Assembly: GCA_030648205.1 (NCBI GenBank)
Contig: JAUSIH010000041.1
Location: 1-39,499, forward strand
Source of the DNA: Dehalococcoidia bacterium
Lineage (GTDB): Bacteria > Chloroflexota > Dehalococcoidia > JAUSIH01
DNA: 39,499 bases
Direction of reading: 5' to 3'
Part shown: positions 23,329 to 31,612 of the stretch, piece after piece
How the letters are laid out: each line of letters opens with the position of its first letter
How positions within the stretch are numbered: position 1 is the stretch's first letter
Translations under genes and position numbers: made by a program
The notes under the pieces: model-generated
The model's input: the letters and a program-made list of their open reading frames with translations, nothing else
Database searches by the model: none
Told to the model about the DNA's origin: nothing

Positions 23329-26300
23329 ATGAAAGGAACCACTCCGAGAATCCTCAGTTTCCTCATGGCCCTGGCCCTTCTGGCGAGCACGTTCGCCGCG
23401 GTGGCCGGTCCCGTGGGGGTTGCCGAGGCCTCGACGAACAACACGTTCGACGCGGTTAACCCGGCGGTATCCCGGTCGTTCGCCACCGTGGCGGGCGACA
23501 ACATTCCGTTCTTCATCGCCATCTCTCCCAACTACGCGGCGGACAAGACGCTTTACGCCGCGGTGAGCACGGGCGGCGGCACGACGGGCGCACTCAGCAC
23601 CACCAAGATCGTGCGCTCCAATGACGGCGGCATAAGCTGGAGCAACGGGCTGAACCCGTTGACCGGCCTCACGGTCGCGACCGACCTGGTGCGCGGGTTG
23701 GACGTAGCCTCCAACGGGACGCTCGTCCTTCTTGTCACCGCCAGCGCGGCCAACCCCGCCCTGTACGGGGCGGCGGCGGCGACCACCAACCAGGCGCTGA
23801 TCTTCCGCTCCACGGACGGCGGCAGCACCTGGACCAACCATAGCGTGAGCGGCGCGGGCGCGCTGCTCGGCACGGCGTCCATCATCGCGGCCTCGGTTAC
23901 AGGCGCGGTCGGCGCCATTGGCGGCAACCCGGTCGGGTTCGCCGTGGCCCCCAGCTTCGCCAGCAACGGCCAGGTCATCGTGGCGCTGGCGAACGGCAAC
24001 GTGGCCCGGTATGATCAGAACCGTGCGAACTGGGAGGCCATGGCCTTCAACACGGTTATTACCGGCGCCGCTCTCTCTGTGGCGTTCCATCCCAACTACG
24101 CGTCCAACGAGGAAATCTGGACGCTCGGCAACACTGCCGCCGGGCCTACCGCCGTGGTGGCGCGCATTGAGCGCCTCAACGCCGCGGCTGCGGTCGGCGG
24201 TACTCTTGACGGCGCTACCAACGCCTGGGACGGCGGTCGCATAAAGTTCGACCGCAGCGGCGTGGTATGGGTCGGCGGCCGCCGTGCGGCTGGCAAGGGC
24301 GGCAACATCCTCGAGCTGGTCGGCAGCACGTGGACGAACCGGGGCGCAGGCCTCGGCCTCGGCTGGGGCGCTGGCACGGGCCTGGCTGATGCCGTCAGCG
24401 ATTTTGCTATCGTGTCCGGCACGGGCAGCACCGCGCGCATCGTCGTCACCCTGTGGAGCCCGGTTACATCGTCTATCTACACACGGCTGACCCGCAGCGG
24501 CGGGCAGACCCCCGGCTGGACCTCGACCTTTAGCAAGCAGCCGGGTGACGTTCGCGGCTTGGCGACGGCCGACTATCGGCCTATCGTGGTCGGCCCGGAC
24601 GGCCTGGTGTGGGTGGGCAACGCGGACAGCGGCACGGTGGGGAACCGCGGCGGGCTGTTCGCGGGCAAGTTCTCTGGCAGCGATTTCAGCTTTGGTCCCA
24701 TGGGCCTGACGACGGCGACCTTCGCGCCGGCGGGCATCGTTGACCTGGACGCGTCTCCGAACTACGGCACGGACAACACCGTGTCCATCACGACGGACGA
24801 GGGCGTCTGGCTCAGCACCAACCTGGGGCCGAGCACCGCCGCGGCGGATATCGGCTGGCGGCTGGCGTTCCCGGCGACTGGACTGGTTGGCATGGCGTTC
24901 TCCAACAGCTACGCCAGCGACCGGACCATCTATACAGTCAACAGCGGCACATCCGGGAACAAGGGCTTCCGCTCCTTTGATGGCGGCTTCCTCTGGGAGA
25001 CCATGAAGACCACGCGGGATGACGGCATGCCCGCCGACTCGGCGGCGTTCCGGAAGATCATCTCGGGCGGGTCAGGCATCCTGTATGCCATCACCGACGA
25101 CTCGACCAATCCCTTCGCCGTGAGCACGAACCAGGGCGACAACTGGGCCAGCAAGGGCCCGGCGAACGGCCTGAATGCGTCCGATGCGCGTGACGTTGCG
25201 GCTCAGGGGGCTACCGTGGCTGTTGGCGTTCGCGCCGGCGGCACGGTCCAGGTCTTTGTCTCCAAGGACACCGGCGCGACGTTCACCCGCGTCGGCACGC
25301 GGAACATGGGCGGCGCGGCGGCGGATGTCAGGGTCTTCGTCTCCCCGAACTACGCCACGGACGGCGTGGTGATTGCGGGCGCGAGGGACGCCACTTCTGT
25401 CGGCACGGTGGACGTGAGCTACGGTGACCTCTATCGCTCCGTTAAGGATGCGGACTGGGTCCGCATTGACACCAGCTCCAACATCGCCTCGGGCACGGCG
25501 GACGTGTCCACCAACGTGCTGCAAGTGGCGGGCACGGCCACGCCCATCAACCGGCTCTACACCATCACCACCACGGGGACGGGCCTGACCGGCACCATCG
25601 GCTCCATGAGCAACTACGTGACCGGCGGCGGCGGCGGCAGCGGCGGCGGGTTCCGCGGGCCGTGCTCGTCCGCTGGCGTAGGGACGGCCACCAGCACGTT
25701 CTCGGCGGTCACGGGCGCGGGCTGCTCTGCTCCGTCCGGCGCGCTGGCCGTCGTTACGGGCACCCTCATCTCGGTCGGGACGGGCGGCACGGCGCCGGTC
25801 CTGTTCGTCTCGCTGGGCGCGGCCAACTGGCTGGCGCGCATCTCCGACCTTGGCGTAACCGCGCCTACCCTGAGTTCCCCCGTTGACGCCAGGGGCTTCG
25901 TTCAGGACCCGGTTGGCACGGCATACAACGACATCAGCCTCCGGTGGAACTCGGTCAGCGGCATGGACGCCGGCGCGGCGTACGAAGTGGACGTCTCTGA
26001 AGACCCCGCGTTCCCGAGCTTTGGTTCCACCATCCGCGGTCGGAACATGATTATCGGCAACACCACGTCCTGGACCTACAACACCACTCTTGTTGACGTG
26101 CAAATGCCCACGCTCGAGCGTGGCAAGAAGTACTACTGGCGCGTGCGCGTCGGCGACGGCGCGTTCTCGGCGGTGCGGAGCTTCAGCTTTGATATGCTGC
26201 GGCCTATCCTCTCCCGCCCGGACAACGGCACGGACGTCAACAGCCTGAACGTGTTCTTCGCCTGGAAGTCCACGGGTATCGGCGCAGCCGGTACGGAAAC

Positions 26301-26844
26301 CAGCATCGAGGCTGACCGCACGGCATTCGAGCTCACCACCGATGTGAACTTCGCGGCGGCCAAGACCAAGAGGGTCGAGTTCGAATCGCTGGCTCTGGCC
26401 TACGAGGTTGAAGCGCCTCTGGTCGCCAATACAACCTACTACTGGCGCGTTCAGGGTGGGAAGATCCGCACGGACGCCAAGGGCGTAACTTCCACCATCT
26501 GGGGCGCGTTCGGTGGCCCTTACTCGTTCCGGACGCCTCCCGCGGCGGTAACGCCTCCGCCTGTCGGCACAGTCCCTGGTACGGGCACGCCGAGCAGCGC
26601 CAATGTGGCGGCTGCGTTCGCGTCCGTGGCGACCAAGATCGCCGTTATTTGGAGCTTCGATGAGAAGACGCAGTCGTGGAGCAAGTACGACCCGAAGGCG
26701 CCGCCGTTCGCTAACTCGTTTAGCACCCTGACGCCGTATGGCGTGGTGCTTATCATCGCGACGGACAACATCGCTGCTTTCCAGCTCGGCTCGGTGAAGT
26801 TCGACCTGGTAAAGGGCAACAACTACAAGCCGTACATTCCGTAA
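23329..26844 (+). CDS. Giant secreted Asp-box (BNR) protein, S-layer candidate
   Basis: This 1171-residue exported protein has a signal peptide (1-35, hydrophobic 8-28, cleavage near GVAEA). Five Asp-boxes (S-x-D-x-G-x-x-W type) lie at 97-104, 161-168, 549-556, 599-606 and 645-652. A second recurring phrase, SPNYAADKT-like (66-74, then HPNYASN, SPNYGTDN, SNSYASDR, SPNYATDG), marks blade boundaries of beta-propellers. A glycine run near 766-775 with two flanking cysteines leads to two fibronectin-like domains (about 845-1075, each with YYWRV). The C-terminal 70-residue module contains WSFDEKTQSW and APPFANSF. Dehalococcoides has an S-layer-associated protein of this BNR type, so an S-layer role is inferred. 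Strong leader, AAGGAGG and a terminator fit high expression. A paralogue lies at 28159-31518. No catalytic sialidase residues are apparent. Confidence 0.85.
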   Translation: MKGTTPRILSFLMALALLASTFAAVAGPVGVAEASTNNTFDAVNPAVSRSFATVAGDNIPFFIAISPNYAADKTLYAAVSTGGGTTGALSTTKIVRSNDGGISWSNGLNPLTGLTVATDLVRGLDVASNGTLVLLVTASAANPALYGAAAATTNQALIFRSTDGGSTWTNHSVSGAGALLGTASIIAASVTGAVGAIGGNPVGFAVAPSFASNGQVIVALANGNVARYDQNRANWEAMAFNTVITGAALSVAFHPNYASNEEIWTLGNTAAGPTAVVARIERLNAAAAVGGTLDGATNAWDGGRIKFDRSGVVWVGGRRAAGKGGNILELVGSTWTNRGAGLGLGWGAGTGLADAVSDFAIVSGTGSTARIVVTLWSPVTSSIYTRLTRSGGQTPGWTSTFSKQPGDVRGLATADYRPIVVGPDGLVWVGNADSGTVGNRGGLFAGKFSGSDFSFGPMGLTTATFAPAGIVDLDASPNYGTDNTVSITTDEGVWLSTNLGPSTAAADIGWRLAFPATGLVGMAFSNSYASDRTIYTVNSGTSGNKGFRSFDGGFLWETMKTTRDDGMPADSAAFRKIISGGSGILYAITDDSTNPFAVSTNQGDNWASKGPANGLNASDARDVAAQGATVAVGVRAGGTVQVFVSKDTGATFTRVGTRNMGGAAADVRVFVSPNYATDGVVIAGARDATSVGTVDVSYGDLYRSVKDADWVRIDTSSNIASGTADVSTNVLQVAGTATPINRLYTITTTGTGLTGTIGSMSNYVTGGGGGSGGGFRGPCSSAGVGTATSTFSAVTGAGCSAPSGALAVVTGTLISVGTGGTAPVLFVSLGAANWLARISDLGVTAPTLSSPVDARGFVQDPVGTAYNDISLRWNSVSGMDAGAAYEVDVSEDPAFPSFGSTIRGRNMIIGNTTSWTYNTTLVDVQMPTLERGKKYYWRVRVGDGAFSAVRSFSFDMLRPILSRPDNGTDVNSLNVFFAWKSTGIGAAGTETSIEADRTAFELTTDVNFAAAKTKRVEFESLALAYEVEAPLVANTTYYWRVQGGKIRTDAKGVTSTIWGAFGGPYSFRTPPAAVTPPPVGTVPGTGTPSSANVAAAFASVATKIAVIWSFDEKTQSWSKYDPKAPPFANSFSTLTPYGVVLIIATDNIAAFQLGSVKFDLVKGNNYKPYIP

Positions 26845-26860
26845 CCCGGTCAGAACTCAG

Positions 26861-26893
26861 GGAGGGGTGGCCCCAGGGCGGGGCCACCCCTCC
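26861..26893. terminator. Perfect 14-bp hairpin after the first giant protein
   Basis: GGAGGGGTGGCCCC (26861-26874), a five-base loop and GGGGCCACCCCTCC (26880-26893). There is no T-run. It probably stabilises the 3' end or acts as a partial terminator, allowing lower expression of the next gene. Confidence 0.6.
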
Positions 26894-26962
26894 AGCGCAA
26901 ACCTCTGGAATGTTTGCCCTAGGCCCTCCGGGTGAGGGCGTAAATCCCAAGACAGGAGGGAA

Positions 26963-27430
26963 ATGGAGAGCATGGTCAAGTATCTGGTACTCATGAGCCT
27001 TATGGTCGCCCTCCTCCTCGCTCTGCCCCTGACGGCGGCGGCCCAGTCGCTTCCGCCATCGGGCTTCTATGGTGAGGTCACGTCCGGCGGGGCCGTCGTG
27101 AAGGATGGCACGGTCATTGATGTCTCCGTGGACGGCAAGAAGGTGACGTCCGTGAAGACCCTAACCTACCAGGCCAAGTCCGTGTACAACGCGGACGTGG
27201 TAGGCGACGCTTCGCTGACCGGCAAGAAGGTGGAGTTCAGCGTCGGCACGCTGAAGGCCACTCAGACGGGCACGTGGGCGTCGGGTTCCAACGTGGCGTT
27301 GAACCTGGCCTTCGCGGCGCTTCCCGCGACAGGCGACGAGCAGGTCCCCGCGCTCATCGGCATGGCGCTTATGCTCGGTCTTGTGAGCGTAGGCTTCGGC
27401 ACGATGATGCTCCGTCGGTCGCACGCCTAA
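26963..27430 (+). CDS. Small secreted protein with C-terminal LPATG sorting signal
   Basis: This 155-residue exported protein has a signal peptide (about 1-27, ending LTAAAQS), a beta-rich middle (about 35-118, with TVIDVSVDGKKV and KKVEFSVGTLKATQTG) and a tripartite sorting signal at the C-terminus. The signal is LPATG at 120-124, a hydrophobic segment at about 129-150, and RRSHA. This is the classical layout of sortase substrates. No sortase gene is in the window. AGGAGGG lies two bases before the ATG at 26963; the ATG at 26972 (MVKYLVL) is an alternative. It sits between a partial and a strong terminator, downstream of the giant surface protein, so a role in the same envelope layer is likely. 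The middle domain is not recognised. Confidence 0.75.
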   Translation: MESMVKYLVLMSLMVALLLALPLTAAAQSLPPSGFYGEVTSGGAVVKDGTVIDVSVDGKKVTSVKTLTYQAKSVYNADVVGDASLTGKKVEFSVGTLKATQTGTWASGSNVALNLAFAALPATGDEQVPALIGMALMLGLVSVGFGTMMLRRSHA

Positions 27431-27453
27431 GTTTCAACTGGTACCAAGGGCAG

Positions 27454-27488
27454 GGAATGGCCCCGATGAATCGGGGCCATTCCTTTTT
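27454..27488 (+). terminator. Strong rho-independent terminator
   Basis: GGAATGGCCCCGA (27454-27466), loop TGAA, TCGGGGCCATTCC (27471-27483) and then TTTTT (27484-27488). The 13-bp stem is perfect. It ends the surface-protein transcript. Confidence 0.92.
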
Positions 27489-27528
27489 GCATTTGTAGCG
27501 TTATAATACGCAGAGAGCGGGCTCCCGT

Positions 27529-27616
27529 TGTCATTCCGAGCAGGGCGAGGAATCTCCTCCCGCGGGGCCTTGCGAGGGAGACCCCTCGTCCTTCGGTTGA
27601 AGGACTCGGGGTGACA
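27529..27616. repeat. TGTCATTCCGAG palindromic repeat, copy 2
   Basis: The outer arms are TGTCATTCCGAG (27529-27540) and CTCGGGGTGACA (27605-27616). The inner arms are GAGGAATCTCC and GGGAGACCCCTC. An extra inner hairpin TCCTTC-GGTT-GAAGGA lies near the right end. Confidence 0.85.
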
Positions 27617-27625
27617 GACTGTGGG

Positions 27626-27714
27626 TGTCATTCCGAGCAGAGCGAGGAATCTCCCAACGCGGGGTCTTGCGAGGGAGGACCCCTCGTCCTTCGGTTGAAG
27701 GACTCGGGGTGACA
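27626..27714. repeat. TGTCATTCCGAG palindromic repeat, copy 3
   Basis: This is nearly identical to copy 2, in tandem with it and separated by nine bases. Outer arms lie at 27626-27637 and 27703-27714, with the same TCCTTC-GGTT-GAAGGA hairpin. Copies 2 to 4 fill most of the space between the terminator at 27488 and the GIY-YIG gene. Confidence 0.85.
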
Positions 27715-27723
27715 GATTGTGGG

Positions 27724-28096
27724 TGTCATTCCGAGCAAGGGCGAGGAATCTCTCGGCGACTGACGCGGTCCATAGCATGAGCGAGTACTACGTCTATATG
27801 CTAGCGAACGTCTCTGGAACGCTGTATGTAGGCGTCACCAGTGATCTACATCGGAGAGTGTTCCAGCACAGGCAAAAGCTCGTCGAAGGGTTCACAAGGA
27901 AGTACAATGTCACGATGTTGGTTTACTTCGAGACGACCAATGACGTAGGGTCTGCGATAACTCGTGAGAAGCAGATCAAGAGCTGGCGAAGAAGCAAGAA
28001 GATAGCTTTGGTTGAGTCTTTGAACCCTGAGTGGCGAGACTTGAGCGCAGGATGGTACGAGACCAGGAGAGACCCCGCGCTGCGCTCGGGGTGACA
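27724..28096. mobile_element. TGTCATTCCGAG repeat copy 4, split by a GIY-YIG nuclease gene
   Basis: The left arm TGTCATTCCGAG (27724-27735) and GAGGAATCTC (27743-27752) stand before the nuclease gene. The matching right part, GAGACCCC...CTCGGGGTGACA (28069-28096), stands after it. The last codons and the TGA stop of the nuclease lie in the right arm. The repeat halves therefore flank the gene as the ends of a small element would. Mobility is inferred, not shown; no target-site duplication could be fixed. Confidence 0.5.
27777..28094 (+). CDS. GIY-YIG nuclease-family protein (UPF0213 type)
   Basis: This 105-residue single-domain protein of the GIY-YIG superfamily carries YYVYML (4-9) and LYVGVTSDL (16-24), the two half-motifs. 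HRRVFQHR gives the catalytic Arg region, and ITREKQIKSWRRSKKIALVE gives the catalytic Glu and a basic helix. NPEWRDLS closes the domain. Members are small stand-alone nucleases of mostly unknown role. The frame opens at 27717 inside the repeat, but the domain begins at the ATG at 27777. No good Shine-Dalgarno is seen. Lower GC and AT-rich codons around 27890-28020 differ from the flanking genes and suggest recent arrival. The gene is nested inside repeat copy 4. Confidence 0.85.
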   Translation: MSEYYVYMLANVSGTLYVGVTSDLHRRVFQHRQKLVEGFTRKYNVTMLVYFETTNDVGSAITREKQIKSWRRSKKIALVESLNPEWRDLSAGWYETRRDPALRSG

Positions 28097-28138
28097 GTTA
28101 TTTACTTAGGGTAGCAGCTAAAACAAGGAGAGACTAAC

Positions 28139-28162
28139 ATGTATCCAGGAGGCGTTTCATGA
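28139..28162 (+). CDS. 7-residue mini-ORF overlapping the second giant protein
   Basis: AAGGAGAG (about 28125-28132) precedes ATG 28139. The frame reads MYPGGVS and stops at TGA 28160-28162, overlapping the main ATG (28159-28161). The Shine-Dalgarno of the main gene, AGGAGG, is inside the mini-ORF. This repeats the arrangement found in front of the first giant protein and suggests coupling. Confidence 0.4.
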   Translation: MYPGGVS

Positions 28163-31100
28163 AGCGGCGTTGGGGGCATTCGTTCCGGATTGTTTTCGCT
28201 CTTGCGCTGGCTTTGGGTGTCGCCGCGCCGCTTGCCAGGCGGGCGGAGGCCGCCACCAACGGGACCTGGGACGACGTGATTCTGGGCAGCTCCAACAGCT
28301 TCGCGGGGCTGGTTACGGTAAACAACCACGTTCGCTTTCTGGCGGTCTCCCCAAACTACGCGGCGGATAAGACGGTCTATGCCGTTGTGAGCAAGGTGGA
28401 CGGCTTGGGCGGCACCGGCGCAGACAACGGCGAGGCGCGGAACGTGAAGGTGACGCGCTCCTCTGACGCAGGCCAGTCGTGGACCGCGGGCATCCTGGTC
28501 AACACTTTCAGCGCCGTGGGCACCGACGTTGTGACGGGGCTGGCGGTGGGTGATAACGGCTACGTGGTGCTGCTGACGGTGGCCGGAACGGTGGGCGGCA
28601 CAGGCCGGGCGTTCCTTTCCACCAATCGGGGCGACAGCTTTGTGCAGTACGGGCCGGACCTGGCGTTCGCCGCCGCGAACGGCCCGTTTGCGCTGGCGCC
28701 GAACTTCTCGGCGACCGGCCAGATGCTTGTGGGGACGGATACGGGGGCCGTGGCCTCCGCCTCCCTTTATGACCAGGCTCGGAACGCCTGGAGTGACGTG
28801 GGTCTGGGACTGACTGGCGTTGCCCCGACCAAGGACGGCGTGGTGGCGGTCGCGTTTTCTCCGGATTACGTGAATGCGAGCACCGGCGTGCTCTACGCGG
28901 TTGGCCTGGTAGGGGCGCCCATGCGGGTGCGCGCCAAGCGCGGGCTGAACGCGCCCGTGGACGTTGCGACGCTCCTTGCGCCCACGGCCTACGAACGCGG
29001 GTACCTCCGCTTTGACCGGGGTGGCTACCTGTACTTTGGAGGGAGCCGCGCAGGCGGGACAGCGGGCGATATTGAGCGGGTGGACCCGCGCACCCTGAAT
29101 GTGGTGCTCTCGCTGGGCTACACGGCTCCGGTCAGCGACTTCGCCATCGTCTCCGGGCAGGGGACGAACGCGCGCATTGCGGTGACAAATCTTGTAACGG
29201 CGTTGGCTACATCGCCCATCGTGCGCTGGTCGCGGACCGGGGGCGTGATAAGTGGAGCGGGCCTGTGGGAAAGCCCGGAGGTGGATATCACGGGGGCGGA
29301 CACCACCGCCAATGTGCTGAAGCCGGTGGCAGTCGCGCAGGACGGCACGGTGTTCGTCGGAAACGCGGACAAGGGGACAAACGACCGGGGCGGCATATTT
29401 CGCGGGAAGATCGTGGACAACAAGCTCAAGTTTACGCACGTGGGACTGAGCACCGCGACGGCTGCCTCCGTCAACACGGCGCTCAGCGGCATCGTCGCGT
29501 CGCCCAACTACGCCAGGGACCGCACCTTCTTCGCGTCCACGGATGAAGGGCTTATGCGCTCCTCGGCTCTGACGGGGACAATTGCGAGTGAAGTGATCGG
29601 CTGGTCCACGGTGCTCGTCAAGCCGGACCTCACCAATACGGGCGTCCCTAATACGAACATCGTGTTTGATAAGGTGGTCTTTTCTCCCACCTACGCCACC
29701 GATAACACGCTTTACGTGTTTGACCGCGACACGCTCCATGCATGGGTGTCCCAGGACGGCGGCGATACCTGGAAGAAGCTGATAATTAACGCAACAGTCG
29801 GTTGGCCGGGGCAGAATGCGGCGATCAAGGACATGGCTGTGTTGAGCCCCACCAGCGCCATTGCGCTCACCAACGACATGGTGCAGGCGCTCGCGGTAAC
29901 TCAGGACCTGGGCGACAACTGGACGGCCAGCGGACAGGCGCAGGGCCTGAAGCTGGACTCCACCGAGTCCCTGGCGGTTTCCGGAGCTACTTACGTCGTC
30001 TCCGGGTGGGCTGGTACGCAGGTGCGCGTGTTTATCTCCAGGGACAGCGGCAAGACGTGGGCGCGCCTGGGCGGCAACGATGTGGGCAGCCTAGGGGCGA
30101 CGCCGCGCGTTGTGCTATCGCCGGACTACGGGACAGATGGCGTCGTTCTGCTGGCCGTCCGCGACTCCGCGGGCGGGACCGCGGGCGACCTGTACCGGTC
30201 GGTCCAGGGCGGCGACTGGGAGCGGATAAACGTGGACCAGACTCCAGACCCCACGGGTGTGGCGCAGGTGCTCCCCGTTCCTCGGCCCGGTGCCAGGAGC
30301 GCGTACGTGCTGACCGACGAGGCGGCGGGCAACCCGCCGCGGCGGGTGATTGACTACATGGCCTCGAACGTGCTGGCGCCGCCCATGCAGTTCAGCGACA
30401 ACAACAGCGACGCCAACCCTGTGGCAGCCGGACTGTGGCAGGGCGGTCATGGCCAACTCTCCGTGCGACTACAGGGCATCGCCGTCGGCAACGACGCCAC
30501 TCCGCTGGTGCTGGTGGCCGTCGCGAGCGGCGCGCCGTCCCTGCGCCGCCTCACGGACATCGGCGCGACCCAGATAGTCGGCGTCTCCCCGAAGGACGCC
30601 ACCGCGAGCGACATCATCCGTCCGACCTTCTCGTGGGTTGGCCTGCCGGGCATGGTCCGCGCGTCTCCCGAATACCAGCTCCAGTACAGCAAAGACCCGT
30701 CCTTTCCTTCGACGGGCGGCAACGCAGTCACCGAGCTCTGGCTGAACGGCGAGACGACGAGCTACGTCATTCCTTCAACGACGACAAGCTCTGGCCTGGA
30801 CAGGGGCTTTGCCTACTACTGGCGCGTGCGGGTGCAGAACGGAGTCTGGTCCGCCACCTACCGATTCGCTGTGTTGGACAAGTCAGCCCTCTCTCAGCCG
30901 GAGAATGGCAGGACCGTGACCGCTATCCGGCCTACGCTCGCCTGGACGGCTGTGACGGGGGCCACCAGATACCAGCTTCAGGTGAGCAGGGACGTACGCT
31001 TTCAAACGGATGTGATGGACAGGCCGTTCGACCAGCCGGCGCTCTCCTGGTTCTCCAACGAGGACCTGACAGGCAACACGCTCTATTACTGGCGCGTGCG

Positions 31101-31518
31101 CGCGGGCACCGCGGATACGTGGGGCGACTGGACCGATCCCTTTGCATTTCTGACTCCGCGCGGCGCCACTAGTCCATCGCCTCAGCCCGCGCCCATTCCA
31201 TCGCCGGCGCCATCACCCGCGCCCGCTCCGTCGCCGAGCACCGGCGCGTTGCCCGCGCCCACGGCGGCCGCCACGGTCCCCGTAAGCTCGGGTTTCATCT
31301 CCATCGCGGGGAAGTACAAGGTGGTGTGGACGTTCGACGGGCAGTCGCAGTCTTTCAAGAAGTTCGACCCGAACGCGCCTCCGTTCGCCAACACCTTCAG
31401 CGATCTGCGGCCCGGCATGGGGCTGTGGATCGAGGCCACGGAGGATACCAACCTTATCTGGGGTCAGAACACCTACAAGCTGTACAAGGGGTCCAACCTC
31501 ATCGGCTGGCTGCCGTAG
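28159..31518 (+). CDS. Second giant secreted Asp-box protein, paralogue of the first
   Basis: This 1119-residue exported protein has a signal peptide at 1-31 (hydrophobic 11-24, cleavage near AEA). Asp-boxes are at 101-108, 154-161 (weak), 531-538, 581-588 and 627-634. SPNYAADKT (64-72), SPNYARDRT, SPTYATDNT and SPDYGTDG repeat as in the paralogue. Two fibronectin-like domains (about 810-1005) each carry YYWRVR. A linker of proline-serine-alanine repeats (about 1008-1045) precedes a C-terminal module with VVWTFDGQSQSF, NAPPFANTF and GSNLIGWLP, homologous to the end of the first protein. Order and spacing of domains match the paralogue, so the pair arose by duplication. The proline linker and lack of a glycine run are differences. 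A surface-layer or adhesive role is inferred from its partner. Confidence 0.85.
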   Translation: MKRRWGHSFRIVFALALALGVAAPLARRAEAATNGTWDDVILGSSNSFAGLVTVNNHVRFLAVSPNYAADKTVYAVVSKVDGLGGTGADNGEARNVKVTRSSDAGQSWTAGILVNTFSAVGTDVVTGLAVGDNGYVVLLTVAGTVGGTGRAFLSTNRGDSFVQYGPDLAFAAANGPFALAPNFSATGQMLVGTDTGAVASASLYDQARNAWSDVGLGLTGVAPTKDGVVAVAFSPDYVNASTGVLYAVGLVGAPMRVRAKRGLNAPVDVATLLAPTAYERGYLRFDRGGYLYFGGSRAGGTAGDIERVDPRTLNVVLSLGYTAPVSDFAIVSGQGTNARIAVTNLVTALATSPIVRWSRTGGVISGAGLWESPEVDITGADTTANVLKPVAVAQDGTVFVGNADKGTNDRGGIFRGKIVDNKLKFTHVGLSTATAASVNTALSGIVASPNYARDRTFFASTDEGLMRSSALTGTIASEVIGWSTVLVKPDLTNTGVPNTNIVFDKVVFSPTYATDNTLYVFDRDTLHAWVSQDGGDTWKKLIINATVGWPGQNAAIKDMAVLSPTSAIALTNDMVQALAVTQDLGDNWTASGQAQGLKLDSTESLAVSGATYVVSGWAGTQVRVFISRDSGKTWARLGGNDVGSLGATPRVVLSPDYGTDGVVLLAVRDSAGGTAGDLYRSVQGGDWERINVDQTPDPTGVAQVLPVPRPGARSAYVLTDEAAGNPPRRVIDYMASNVLAPPMQFSDNNSDANPVAAGLWQGGHGQLSVRLQGIAVGNDATPLVLVAVASGAPSLRRLTDIGATQIVGVSPKDATASDIIRPTFSWVGLPGMVRASPEYQLQYSKDPSFPSTGGNAVTELWLNGETTSYVIPSTTTSSGLDRGFAYYWRVRVQNGVWSATYRFAVLDKSALSQPENGRTVTAIRPTLAWTAVTGATRYQLQVSRDVRFQTDVMDRPFDQPALSWFSNEDLTGNTLYYWRVRAGTADTWGDWTDPFAFLTPRGATSPSPQPAPIPSPAPSPAPAPSPSTGALPAPTAAATVPVSSGFISIAGKYKVVWTFDGQSQSFKKFDPNAPPFANTFSDLRPGMGLWIEATEDTNLIWGQNTYKLYKGSNLIGWLP

Positions 31519-31555
31519 CAGAGGGGCGAGTGTGCATGGCGCGTGACGCGTCGGA

Positions 31556-31594
31556 AGGCCGGCAGGTGGAGGCCAGAGCCTCACCTGCCGGCCT
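31556..31594. terminator. Long hairpin between the second giant protein and the cupredoxin gene
   Basis: AGGCCGGCAGGTG then AGGC pairs with GCCT then CACCTGCCGGCCT around loop CAGA, with one bulged G. The stem is about 17 bp. There is no T-run on either strand. It lies between convergent genes and can serve both. Confidence 0.65.
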
Positions 31595-31612
31595 GTCATG
31601 GTACTGGCGGAC

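Noticed and set aside
27502-27507. TATAAT between the terminator and the repeats as a promoter of the GIY-YIG gene
   Set aside because: Poor -35 and 270 bases of hairpin repeats lie between it and the gene; left uncalled.
27529-27757. Regularly spaced repeats resembling a CRISPR array
   Set aside because: The repeats are long self-complementary units with almost no spacer (9 bases), the repeat also occurs singly at 15408, and no cas gene is present.
28102-29739. Long minus-strand open frame opposite the second giant protein
   Set aside because: It is a GC-rich antisense shadow: the plus strand has signal peptide, Asp-boxes and a paralogue, the minus-strand frame has no domain and is rich in Arg and His.
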